Shown piece after piece: positions 1 to 8,200 of a DNA stretch of 63,245 nucleotides. The stretch spans positions 1 through 63,245 of the forward strand of contig DASVAW010000107.1 of the NCBI GenBank assembly GCA_036376135.1. The letters run 5' to 3'. The notes below the pieces were generated by a model. It saw nothing but the letters and a program-made list of their open reading frames with translations, was not told where the DNA came from and searched no databases. This stretch comes from Candidatus Polarisedimenticolaceae bacterium. Its GTDB lineage: Bacteria; Acidobacteriota; Polarisedimenticolia; Polarisedimenticolales; DASRJG01. The position numbers were made by a program, and so were the translations under genes. Each line of letters begins with the position of its first letter. Within the stretch, counting starts at the first letter, position 1.

Positions 1-573
1 GGCGTTGGCATAGAGGCGGGTCGAGCTGCGCATCACCTCGTCGACGATGACGAGGCCGTTCGCCCTGAGCGTGGCGCCGGTCGCCGTGTTGTCGACGATG
101 ACGTCGGCGTCCTCGGGGGGGAAGACCTCCGTGGCGCCGAACGAGAGGACGAAGGTGGCGTCGAGGGCGCGCCGCTGCATCCACGCACGCGTCAGCCTCT
201 CGTATTCCGAGGCGACGACGAGCGGGCGCGACGGCAGCGCGCCCTCCACGAGCAGCGAGGCCGGAGCGGCGGCGACGAGGCGGACCGGATCGAGGCCGGT
301 GTCCAGGAGCTCGACGAGGTTCCCGCCGAGCTCCGCGACCCAGTCCGCGCCGGCGAAGCCGACGTCGCGCGTCCCAAGGTGGAGCATCTCGACGATCGTC
401 TGCGGCTTGAGGATCTTCGCCTCGACCCCCTCGAACGCCACCGAGGGGCGGTAGCCGCGGGCTCCCGTCTGGATGCGGATGCCGGCGTCGCCGAGGAGGC
501 GGAACACCCCCTCCTGCATGCGTCCCTTCGGGAGGGCCAGCTTCAGATTCGATCGATCCTGGAGGGGCGTCAT
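1..573 (-). CDS. hisG: ATP phosphoribosyltransferase HisG, 3' end outside window
   Basis: HisG condenses ATP with PRPP in the first committed step of histidine synthesis in the cytoplasm. The visible 191 codons begin with ATG and show the family's start (KLALPKGRMQEG near residue 10). They continue through the motifs VGFAGADW and VIVDNTATGATL, the latter being the PRPP-binding region. The gene runs off the left edge, so I cannot tell the short HisZ-dependent form from the long form with its own regulatory domain. A Shine-Dalgarno (AAGGAG on the minus strand, bases 580-585) lies 6 nt before the start. The upstream stretch 574-769 holds a histidine-rich leader peptide and alternative hairpins, so regulation by histidyl-tRNA supply is likely. 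Confidence 0.93.
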   Translation of the reverse strand, partial: MTPLQDRSNLKLALPKGRMQEGVFRLLGDAGIRIQTGARGYRPSVAFEGVEAKILKPQTIVEMLHLGTRDVGFAGADWVAELGGNLVELLDTGLDPVRLVAAAPASLLVEGALPSRPLVVASEYERLTRAWMQRRALDATFVLSFGATEVFPPEDADVIVDNTATGATLRANGLVIVDEVMRSSTRLYANA

Positions 574-643
574 TCGGGGCTCCTTCGACGCCGGCCCCGG
601 AGCCTGTCCCCTGAAACGGGAACGCCGGCCCCGGGGCCGGCGT
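571..643 (-). promoter_or_regulatory. Candidate histidine-responsive RNA switch before hisG
   Basis: On the hisG strand the leader transcript holds a perfect 22-bp palindrome (622-643, arms of 11). The 13-base element at 622-634 is repeated exactly at 588-600, next to the hisG Shine-Dalgarno. The 5' arm of the palindrome (bases 633-643) can therefore pair either with its own partner or with the distal copy. A third helix pairs 599-604 with 578-583 and would bury the Shine-Dalgarno. No U-run follows the palindrome, so control of translation is more likely than termination. The pairings are visible in the sequence; the switching is inferred. Confidence 0.6.
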
Positions 644-673
644 CCGTGGGTCAGACCAAGCTGTTCCGCACGA

Positions 674-733
674 TCACGCCGTCCCCTCGGGATGGGGGAG
701 GAGATGGGCGTGATGGTGCCGGAGCGAGTTCAC
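674..733 (-). CDS. Histidine-rich leader peptide of hisG (19 aa)
   Basis: A 20-codon frame on the hisG strand starts with GTG and encodes MNSLRHHHAHLLPHPEGTA. Five of nine consecutive residues (6-14) are histidine. It ends 100 nt before the hisG start and just upstream of the alternative hairpins. This is the arrangement of known his operon leader peptides, where ribosome stalling at His codons resets RNA folding. No Shine-Dalgarno precedes the GTG. A promoter -10 box ends 7 nt before it, so the peptide is probably read from a leaderless transcript. It does not need to be stable; translation itself would be the signal. Confidence 0.65.
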   Translation of the reverse strand: MNSLRHHHAHLLPHPEGTA

Positions 734-740
734 GTCGGAG

Positions 741-769
741 AGGGTACCGAGCGATCCGGGGCCCGGCAA
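741..769 (-). promoter_or_regulatory. Predicted sigma-70 promoter for the his leader and hisG
   Basis: The minus strand carries TTGCCG (769-764), a 17-nt spacer, and TACCCT (746-741). The expected start of transcription falls at about base 734, at the GTG of the leader peptide (733). The spacing is ideal and the -35 is a good match; the -10 is only fair. Confidence 0.5.
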
Positions 770-887
770 CCCGCGCGAGGTTGACTTCCGATAAATCACG
801 GTGCGGATGCAGCGGGGGTTTCGAAAGGGGACGGCGCACGGGAACCCGCGGTCGCATCGTCGGTCTCATCAAGGGAAGGAGGCCGCC

Positions 888-1601
888 ATGTCGGACACGA
901 CCCTCGCCCGTCCGTTCGGAGTGGCCCTGGGACTTCATCTCGGCGCGGGGAGCACGATCGCGTTGCTCTCGTGGCTGTCGCTGGGTGCGACCCCCGCTCC
1001 TCCGGAGCTCCCGCTGGTCTTCCGCACGCCGCCGCACCGCGTGATCCTCGACGGCGGGGGGCGGCCCGCGCCGCGCCGGGCGGCGCCGCGCCCCGCTCCC
1101 GCGCGGCGGGAGCTGCAGCAGCCGATCCCGACGCCGGAGCCGGCGCGCCCCGAGCCCCCCGGACCGCCGGTCGACACCGATCTGAAGGGGGATCCGACGT
1201 TCCAGGGGGTTCCCGGTCCCTACGACGGCGCGGGAGGGCACGGCACCGGTCCCGAAGGTCCGGGTTGGGGCGACGGCCCTCCCGGTGACGATTCCGGATC
1301 GTCGCACGAGGCTCCGATCGACGTGACCGGCACGATGACCCCGCCGCGACTGATCCTGAAGGTGAGCCCGGAGTACCCGAGGATCCCGCTGCGCATGGGA
1401 CTGTCCGGCACCGTCCTCCTGCGCGCGGTGATCGGCCCGGACGGCTCGGTCGAGGAGGTCGCGCTCGTGCGCGCGACGAGTCCGCTGTTCGTGGAGGCGG
1501 CGACCGACGCGGTGAGGCGGTGGCGCTACACCCCGGCGCTGCAGTCGGGACGACCGGTGCGCGTCTACTTCGATGCGGTCGTGGAGTTCAAGATCCGTTG
1601 A
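888..1601 (+). CDS. tonB: TonB energy-transducing protein
   Basis: TonB spans the periplasm and passes proton-motive energy from ExbB/ExbD to outer-membrane receptors. The 237-aa product has a short cytoplasmic N-terminus and one membrane segment (about residues 10-30). A long proline-, arginine- and glycine-rich linker follows (about 40-140), then a C-terminal TonB domain (about 145-237) with the SPEYP and WRYTPA signatures. The ATG at 888 is chosen because a strong Shine-Dalgarno (AAGGAGG, about 875-881) precedes it; an in-frame start further upstream has none. No exbBD lies in the window, but a TonB-dependent receptor sits at the far right. A possible -35 (TTGACT, 781-786) lies upstream, with only a weak -10. 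Confidence 0.88.
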   Translation: MSDTTLARPFGVALGLHLGAGSTIALLSWLSLGATPAPPELPLVFRTPPHRVILDGGGRPAPRRAAPRPAPARRELQQPIPTPEPARPEPPGPPVDTDLKGDPTFQGVPGPYDGAGGHGTGPEGPGWGDGPPGDDSGSSHEAPIDVTGTMTPPRLILKVSPEYPRIPLRMGLSGTVLLRAVIGPDGSVEEVALVRATSPLFVEAATDAVRRWRYTPALQSGRPVRVYFDAVVEFKIR

Positions 1602-1607
1602 CGACGC

Positions 1608-1613
1608 TACACT
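1608..1613 (+). promoter_or_regulatory. Predicted -10 box for the PspC-domain gene
   Basis: TACACT lies 20 nt before the gene start and just after the tonB stop. It is followed by a GGAGGAGG Shine-Dalgarno. No convincing -35 is visible, so the call rests on the -10 and its position. Confidence 0.35.
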
Positions 1614-1633
1614 GCCTCGCGGAGGAGGTCCGC

Positions 1634-1816
1634 ATGGCAGGCAAGCTGGTCCGGAAGGAAGGGATGATCGCAGGCGTCTGCGCGGGGATCGCCGACTGGA
1701 TCGGCTGGGACGTGACGACGGTCCGCGTGTTGTACGTCGTCCTCTCGATCCTCTCCGCGGCGTTCCCCGGGATTCTGGTGTACCTGATCCTGTGGCTGGT
1801 GATGCCGAAGGACTGA
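1634..1816 (+). CDS. Small PspC-domain membrane protein (60 aa)
   Basis: The whole protein is one PspC domain. A basic N-terminus (MAGKLVRKEGMIAGVCAGIA) is followed by an amphipathic segment and one membrane helix (about residues 32-56) ending LWLVMPKD. Proteins of this size act at the inner membrane, and the family is named for the phage-shock (envelope stress) protein PspC. No other psp gene is present. The start follows a strong GGAGGAGG at 1621-1628. The stop lies 2 bp from the converging tspO stop, leaving no room for a separate terminator. Confidence 0.85.
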   Translation: MAGKLVRKEGMIAGVCAGIADWIGWDVTTVRVLYVVLSILSAAFPGILVYLILWLVMPKD

Positions 1817-1818
1817 GG

Positions 1819-2289
1819 TCAGTTCAGCCGCCAGATCGCCGCGTTCAACGCCGTCGCGAACGTGACCCACGCCAGGTAGGGGACCATCAGCCATGCGGCG
1901 GGACGCGAGCGCCGTTGGAAGACGACGATCGTCGCCGATATCGCGAGCCACAGGAGCAGGATGTTGAGAAGCGCCGCCCCCGGGGCGCGCATGCCGAAGA
2001 ACGCGATCGACCAGTGCGCGTTCAGGGTCAGCTGGATCCCCCACAACGCCAGCTCCCGCCGCGCGGAGCGGAAGTTCCCCGCGGCGCGCCACACGAGCCA
2101 CGCCGCAACCCCCATCGTCGCGTAGAGAACGGTCCACACCGGCCCGAACAGCCACGACGGCGGCGTCCACGTGGGCTTCGCGAGCGTCGGATACCACTCG
2201 ACGACGCCGCGCGCGGTGGCGAGGCCGCCGATCGCGGCGGCCGAGAACGCCGCGACGAGGAAGACGAACAGCACGCCGACGGACTTCAC
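1819..2289 (-). CDS. tspO: TspO/MBR family tryptophan-rich sensory protein
   Basis: The 156-aa protein has five predicted membrane helices and the family's tryptophan- and proline-rich signatures: PTWTPPSWLFGPVWT near residue 40 and a LNAHWSIAFFG segment near residue 90. TspO proteins bind tetrapyrroles in the membrane and are linked to porphyrin handling and stress. The GTG start overlaps the stop of the dehydrogenase gene as GTGA, so the two are translationally coupled. The length matches the family. It is the last gene of a minus-strand operon after an FAD oxidoreductase and a fused E1 subunit. Confidence 0.9.
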   Translation of the reverse strand: MKSVGVLFVFLVAAFSAAAIGGLATARGVVEWYPTLAKPTWTPPSWLFGPVWTVLYATMGVAAWLVWRAAGNFRSARRELALWGIQLTLNAHWSIAFFGMRAPGAALLNILLLWLAISATIVVFQRRSRPAAWLMVPYLAWVTFATALNAAIWRLN

Positions 2290-4265
2290 CACGACAGCAG
2301 GGTCCTGAGGGTCGGCACCAGCCGCGCCTTGGGGGAGAAGACCTCCTCCAGGTGCTTCGAGAACGGGACCGGCGTGTCGAGCCCGCCCAGGCGCTCGACC
2401 GGCGCGTCGAGGTGCTGGAAGCAGTCGTGCGCGATCGTCGCCGCGACCTCCGCCCCGAAGCCGCCGGTGATCGGAGCCTCGTGCAGGACGAGGACCTTCG
2501 ACGTCTTGCGCACGGAGGCGTCGACCGTCTCCCGGTCCCACGGCAGGAGCGTGCGCAGGTCGATCACCTCGACCTCGTACCCTTCGAACGCGAGCTCCTT
2601 CGCGGCCTCGACGGCCCAGGACACCCCGGCACCCCACGTCACGACCGTGGCCTCCCAGCCCTCGCGGACGACGGCGGCCTTCCCGAGCGGAAGGGTGTAG
2701 TGCCCCTCGGGGACCATCCCCTTCACCGAGCGGTAGAGCTGCTTGTGCTCGAGGTAGAGGATCGGGTTTCCGTCCTCGAAGGCGGAGAGCAGGAGCCCCT
2801 TCGCGTCGTACGGCGTGGCGGGGGCGATCACCTTGAGCCCGGCGACGTGCGTGAACCACGCCTCGACGTTCTGCGAGTGGAACGGCCCCGCGCCGGTGCC
2901 GCCGCCGATCGGCGCCCGGATCACGACGGGGACGCGCGCGCCCCAGCGGTAGTGGTTCTTGGCGAGATTGTTGACGATCTGGTTGAAGCCGCAGGTGATG
3001 AAATCGCCGAACTGCATCTCGATCATCGGCACGAACCCGTCGAGCGCGAGCCCCATCGCGCACCCGACCGCACCGGATTCGATGATCGGCGTGTTGCGCA
3101 CCCGTTCCCGCCCGAACTCTTCGGCGAACCCCTCCGTCGCCTTGAAGACGCCGCCGTACTCCGCGATGTCCTGCCCCATCAGGATGATCTTCGGGTCGCG
3201 GCGCATCGCGACCTGCATCGCGTCCTTCACCGCGTCCACGTAACGCAGCTCGCGCATCGGGGCGTCGGGAGCGGGGGGGACGGGGACGAGGCTCGAAGGT
3301 GCGTAGACGTCGGCCACCTCGCGCTCCGGCGTCGAGTCGGGATCGGCCGCCGCGTACGCCTCGTCCACGAGGCCGTCGATCCGCGCCTTGAGCTCGAGAC
3401 GGATCCTCGCCTTCGCCGTCTCGTCGAGAAACCCGCGTTCGGCGAGGTGCGCCTCGTAACGCAGGATCGGATCCTTCTTCCCCCACTCCTCGAAGAGGTG
3501 CTTCGGGACGTAGGCGGTCCCCGAAGCCTCCTCGTGGCCGCGCATCCGGAAGGTCTTGAACTCGAGAAGCGTCGGGCCGTCCCCCTTCCGGGCCCGTTCC
3601 GCGGCGCGCGAGACGGCGTCGACGACGGCGAGGACGTCGTTGCCGTCCACGACTTCGCCGGGGATCCCGTATCCGATCGCCTTGTCGGCGATGTCCTTGC
3701 ACGCGTACTGCTCGGCGGTCGGGGTCGAAAGCCCCCACTGGTTGTTCTCGACCACGAAGAGCACCGGGAGCTTCCACACGGCGGCGAGATTGACGGCCTC
3801 GTGAAAATCGCCTTCGCTCGTGGCGCCGTCGCCGGTGAAGGCGCAGGCGACGCGTCGTTCCCCGCGGAGCTTCGCCGCCAGGGCGAGCCCGTCGGCGACG
3901 GGGAGCATCGCGCCGAGGTGGCTGATCATCCCGACGATCCGGTGCTCGAGGGTCCCGAAGTGGAAGGTGCGGTCGCGCCCCTTGGTGAACCCGCCTTCCT
4001 TTCCGAGGAGCTGGTGGAACAGCTTGACGAGGTCGAGGCCGCGCGTCGTGAACACCGCGAGGTTGCGGTGCATCGGGAGGATCCAGTCGTCCTTGTCGAG
4101 GGCGGTCACGACCCCCGCGGCGATCGCCTCCTGGCCGATGCCGGAGAACCACTTCGACAGGCGCCCCTGCCGGAGGAGCAGGAGCATCTTCTCCTCGATC
4201 ATCCGCGGGAGGAGGATCGTGCGATAGAGCTCGAGGGCGCGGGTCTCGTCGGGGGCTTCGCGCAT
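2286..4265 (-). CDS. Fused E1 alpha/beta subunit of a branched-chain-type 2-oxoacid dehydrogenase
   Basis: This thiamine-diphosphate enzyme decarboxylates a 2-oxo acid and passes the acyl group to a lipoyl E2 protein. The first half (about 1-330) is an E1 alpha subunit with the ThDP motif GDGATSEGDFHEA and a downstream ENNQWGLST. The second half (about 340-659) is a complete E1 beta subunit, including GQDIAEYGGVFKAT and the C-terminal transketolase domain. A single chain carrying both halves is known for branched-chain 2-oxoacid dehydrogenases of several phyla. No E2 or E3 gene is in the window. The ATG lies 11 nt past the upstream oxidoreductase stop, and the 3' end overlaps tspO. Confidence 0.9.
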   Translation of the reverse strand: MREAPDETRALELYRTILLPRMIEEKMLLLLRQGRLSKWFSGIGQEAIAAGVVTALDKDDWILPMHRNLAVFTTRGLDLVKLFHQLLGKEGGFTKGRDRTFHFGTLEHRIVGMISHLGAMLPVADGLALAAKLRGERRVACAFTGDGATSEGDFHEAVNLAAVWKLPVLFVVENNQWGLSTPTAEQYACKDIADKAIGYGIPGEVVDGNDVLAVVDAVSRAAERARKGDGPTLLEFKTFRMRGHEEASGTAYVPKHLFEEWGKKDPILRYEAHLAERGFLDETAKARIRLELKARIDGLVDEAYAAADPDSTPEREVADVYAPSSLVPVPPAPDAPMRELRYVDAVKDAMQVAMRRDPKIILMGQDIAEYGGVFKATEGFAEEFGRERVRNTPIIESGAVGCAMGLALDGFVPMIEMQFGDFITCGFNQIVNNLAKNHYRWGARVPVVIRAPIGGGTGAGPFHSQNVEAWFTHVAGLKVIAPATPYDAKGLLLSAFEDGNPILYLEHKQLYRSVKGMVPEGHYTLPLGKAAVVREGWEATVVTWGAGVSWAVEAAKELAFEGYEVEVIDLRTLLPWDRETVDASVRKTSKVLVLHEAPITGGFGAEVAATIAHDCFQHLDAPVERLGGLDTPVPFSKHLEEVFSPKARLVPTLRTLLSW

Positions 4266-4276
4266 GGGCCGGAATC

Positions 4277-5242
4277 CTAGCGCAAGGCCGAAAGGACCAG
4301 GCGCGCGGCCTCCTCCGCGCACCCCCAGCTCATCGTCACCCCCGCGCCGCCGTGCCCGTAGTTGTGCACGAGGGTGCCGTCGCGCCGGATCTCCGCCTCC
4401 AGGCGTACCTCGCGCCGCCACGGGCGCAGCCCCACCGCGTGCGAGACCACGGGAGCGGCTCGCAGGCCGGGCTCGAGCTGCTCGCAGCGCGCCACGATCC
4501 CCCGCGCGACCGCGGGGTCGACCGAGGTGTCCCAGGCGTCCTCGTCCTGGGTGCCGCCGAGGATCACGCAGTCGGGACGCGGGATGACGTAGGCGAGCTC
4601 CCCCGGGCCGTGGTCGGCCTGGACGAAGCGCCGCGCTCCGCCCGGGGCGACGCGGACGATCTGGCCCCGCACCGGGCGGACGTCGCGGTCGCCGAGGAGG
4701 TCTCGCGCCCCGAGTCCCGTCGCGTTCACGACGACCGGCGCTTCCGCGAAACAGGCGTCGAGCGAGTCGACCTCGCGCTCCTCGACGAAGACGCCTCGCG
4801 ACGCGAGGCGGGCCTCGAGCCACTTCAGGTAGACCGGCATGCGTACGACGGGGGCCTCGAGGACGAATCCGCCGCCGAACCCGGGCGGAAGCTCGGCGGC
4901 CGCCGCGCGGCGGAACGCGGGAACCGCGTCCTTCCACCAGGGCTCCTCGGCCCCCGCGTCGGGGTAGAGGTCGATCCCCGGCAGCCACGTGACCCCCGCC
5001 TCGGGGATGCCGAGCAGGGTTCGGAAGACCTCGAGAGTCCGGCGGCTCCAGGCGAGGGCGCGGTCGGGAGGGCCGACGCGGAACGGGTACCAGACCGCCG
5101 CGGCGACGTCGGAGGTCGTGTGCGGCGAACGCTCCCGCGCGATCACGCGGACCCGCACCCCCTCGCGCGCGAGGACGAGTGCGGTCGAAAGCCCGGCGAC
5201 GCCGGCGCCGACGACCACGATCGGCGGCTGCGGGGCGTTCAT
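4277..5242 (-). CDS. FAD-dependent oxidoreductase, D-amino-acid oxidase (DAO) family
   Basis: The 321-aa protein opens with a Rossmann dinucleotide site (VVVGAGVAGLSTALVLA, residues about 9-25). It ends with a second FAD contact, YGHGGAGVTMSWG, near residue 300. GLRPWR near residue 275 and overall length match D-amino-acid and D-aspartate oxidases, which turn D-amino acids into 2-oxo acids, ammonia and peroxide. It lacks a signal peptide and is probably cytoplasmic. It is first in the operon with the 2-oxoacid dehydrogenase, which could use the 2-oxo acid it makes; that link is inference. Its start lies 41 bp from the divergent alpha-2-macroglobulin gene. Confidence 0.85.
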   Translation of the reverse strand: MNAPQPPIVVVGAGVAGLSTALVLAREGVRVRVIARERSPHTTSDVAAAVWYPFRVGPPDRALAWSRRTLEVFRTLLGIPEAGVTWLPGIDLYPDAGAEEPWWKDAVPAFRRAAAAELPPGFGGGFVLEAPVVRMPVYLKWLEARLASRGVFVEEREVDSLDACFAEAPVVVNATGLGARDLLGDRDVRPVRGQIVRVAPGGARRFVQADHGPGELAYVIPRPDCVILGGTQDEDAWDTSVDPAVARGIVARCEQLEPGLRAAPVVSHAVGLRPWRREVRLEAEIRRDGTLVHNYGHGGAGVTMSWGCAEEAARLVLSALR

Positions 5243-5283
5243 GGCGGTGGTAGCCTAGCGCCGACACACCCGCCGGAGGACCC

Positions 5284-8200
5284 ATGAAATCCGTTCGCCC
5301 CCTCGCGGCGATCCTCGCGATCGTCCCCGCCATCGTGTGTTCGCCTTCGTTCGCCGCCGACGCGCCGCGGGTGACCGCCGCGACCGGCGACGCGACGCGG
5401 ATCCAGCTCGTCTTCGACCGCGCCGTCGTCGCGCTCGGCGCGGCCGACCCGTCCGGCACCCCGCCGGCGTGGCTCCGGATGGAGCCGAAGGCGGAGGTGA
5501 GGTGGCGCTGGGCGGGGACCTCGACCCTCGTCGGCGAGCCGGCGAAGCCGCTCCCGCGCGCGACGACCTTCCGGATCTCCGTCGGGGCGGAGGTCGCGCC
5601 GTACGCCTTCGAATTCTCCACCCCCGCGCCGCGGGCGGTGCTTCTCGCCCAGGGGCCTCCCGACGCGGAGCTTCTCGCCTGGGCGGAGTGGGCGTTCGAC
5701 TCCGGGAACACCGGAACGGGGGGAGCGATCGCCCCGGACGAGGCGCTGCGGGTGGTCTTCGACCAGCCGGTGGAACCGGCGAGCGTGGCCGCGGCGATCG
5801 CGGCTTCCACGACGCCGCGACCGCTCGCGGGGGCCGCGAGCCTGCTGGATGCGCCGGCGCGCCGGAAGTTGTCCCCCGACCAACTCGCGGCGTACGAGGC
5901 GTTCGTCGCCTCCGCGAAAGGGACGAAGCAGCCGAAGGTCGCGGTGCGCGTCGAGCCGATCGCGGGGACCGACGGGCGGGCCTTCCGTGTCTCCCCGTTG
6001 GGGACGTGGCCGGAGTCGGCGGTGCTGAGGCTCGCCGTCGCCGCGGGCGTGCGATCGACGGAAGGGCCCAACCCGGGAGCCGCCGCGTCCGCGACCTTTG
6101 ACACTCCCTGGCCGTTCGGGCCGGCGTCGATCGAGGGACGGGCGGCGATGCGCGCGAAGGGGTTCGACCCCGAGTCGACGGCGGTGCGTTTCTCCTCGCC
6201 GGTGCGCTGGGCGGACGCGGTGGAGCGGGTCACGCTGCGCGACGCCTCCGGGAAGGTCGTGAACCCGGTCCCGGCCGAGGCGGCGTGGTACTGGACCTGG
6301 GCCGAGCCGATCCTCCGTCTCGATCCGTTCGACGTCCAGGGCGGCGGGCGGTACACGTTGTGCGTCGAGGCGGGGATGAAGGACGCCTGGGGGCGGACCC
6401 TGGGCTTCCCCTGGTGCGGGTCGTTCGAGACCGCGCACTTCGCGCCGCGCCTGCAGGTCGTGGAGGCGCAGGGCGTGCTCGAGTCCGACGGGCCGCGCAT
6501 GATCCCCGTCGGCGTCCTCAACGTCACGAGTTACCGGGTGGAGCATCGCGCGATCGCCGAGGAGGACCTCGTCGCCGCGCTCCAGGCGCCCGAGCAGGCG
6601 CCGGGCTCCGGGGCGGCCGCGGTGCAGACGAAGGTCCCGCAGGACCGGTGGCGCACGATCGCCCTCGACCTCGACGCGGTGCTTCGCGGCCGGCCCGGAA
6701 TCGTCCGATCGACGCTCGCGGTGAACGGCGTCGTGCCCGACTCGGAGTTCGACGCGAACGAGGGGGCCCGGCTTCGCGAGCCCAGGACGGCGATCACGCA
6801 GGTCACGGGGATCGGGCTCACGGTGAAGTCGAGCGTGCGTGCGGGGACGCTCGTGTGGGCGACCCGCCTTCGCGACGCGATGCCGGTCGAGGGGGCGGAG
6901 ATCACCCTGCGCGACAAGGACAACGCCGTGATGTGGCGCGGCCGCACCGACGCGCGCGGCCTCGCGCGCACGGCGACCGACCTCGACCCGAAGAAGGTCT
7001 TCGTCGTCACCGCGAGGCAGGGGGACGATCTCGCCTACACGAGAGCGAGCTGGTCCGAGGGGCACCGGGGCTGGGAGTTCAACCTCCCCGTCGACTGGCG
7101 CGACGAGAAGCCGGTCGAGGGCACGATCTGGACCGACCGCGGGGTCGTCCGCCCGGGAGAGTCGGTCCACGTGAAGGCGGTCCTTCGCGACCGCAGCGAC
7201 TCCGGACTTCGCCGCCCGGCCGCGAAGGAGGTCGCCTTCCTCGTTCGCGACGCGCGCGGGGCGGAGGTCGCGACCTCGACCGCGCCGGTCGACGCGTGGG
7301 GGCTCGCGGAGACCGAGGTCAAGGTCCCGGCGGGAGCCTCGCTCGGCTTCTGGACCGTGGAGGCGAAGGGGACGTTCGTCTCGGGAGCGTTCCGCGTCGC
7401 CGAGTTCCGTCGCCCGAAGTTCCGCGTGTCGGTGGACGCCCCGGCGCGTCGCGTGATCGCGGGGGACGAGGTCGCCGCCGGGATCGAGGGGGCCTTCCTC
7501 GCCGGCGGCCCGATGCGCGGGGCGGCGGCGCGGTGGGTCGTGCGCAGCGAGCCGTCGTGGTGGCGCCCGGAGGGGAACGCCTGGGACGGCTGGTCGTTCG
7601 TCGCCGACGCCTTCGACGATTTCGAGGCGCCGTCGTCGGGGGAGCGGGTGATCGCCCAGGGCGAGGGGGTTCTCGACGCGCAGGGACGGCTCGCGGTCGC
7701 GATCGCGCGCGCGGAGGGCGTATCGACCCGCCCGGCGCGCCTGACGATCGAGGCCGAGGTCGAGGACGTCGACCGTCAGACCTCCGCCTCGCGCACGGGG
7801 GTGGACGTGCTCCCCGGCGAGTTCCTCGCGGCGGTTCGGCGCCCCCCGTATTTCCTCGAGGCGAAGCCCGCGACGTTCGAGGTCGCCGCCGTCGACCCGT
7901 CGGGAAACGCGGTCGCGGGGCGCGAGCTCGTGGTCGCCCTCGAGCGGCGCCGCTGGGACAGCGTGCGGCGCCGGGACGCCGTCGGGCGATTCGCCTACGA
8001 GTCCCGGCCGGTCGTCGAGAAGCTCGCCGAGACGACGGTCGAGTCCGGTCAGGCCCCGGTCGAGGTTCGTTTCGACCTCGCGGAGGGGGGCGAATACGCG
8101 GTCGTCGCGCGGTCGAAGGACGCGCGTGGAAACGCGGTCGCCGCGAGCGCGCCGTTCTACGTCCTCGGCCCCGGGTTCACGCCGTGGCGGCGCGACCGCG

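Noticed and set aside
622-643. Classical intrinsic terminator in front of hisG
   Set aside because: The palindrome is strong but is followed by a mixed sequence with only three consecutive T on the minus strand, so termination without a factor is doubtful.
887-888. TonB-dependent receptor operon near tonB
   Set aside because: No exbB, exbD or receptor lies next to tonB; the only receptor is at the opposite end of the window.
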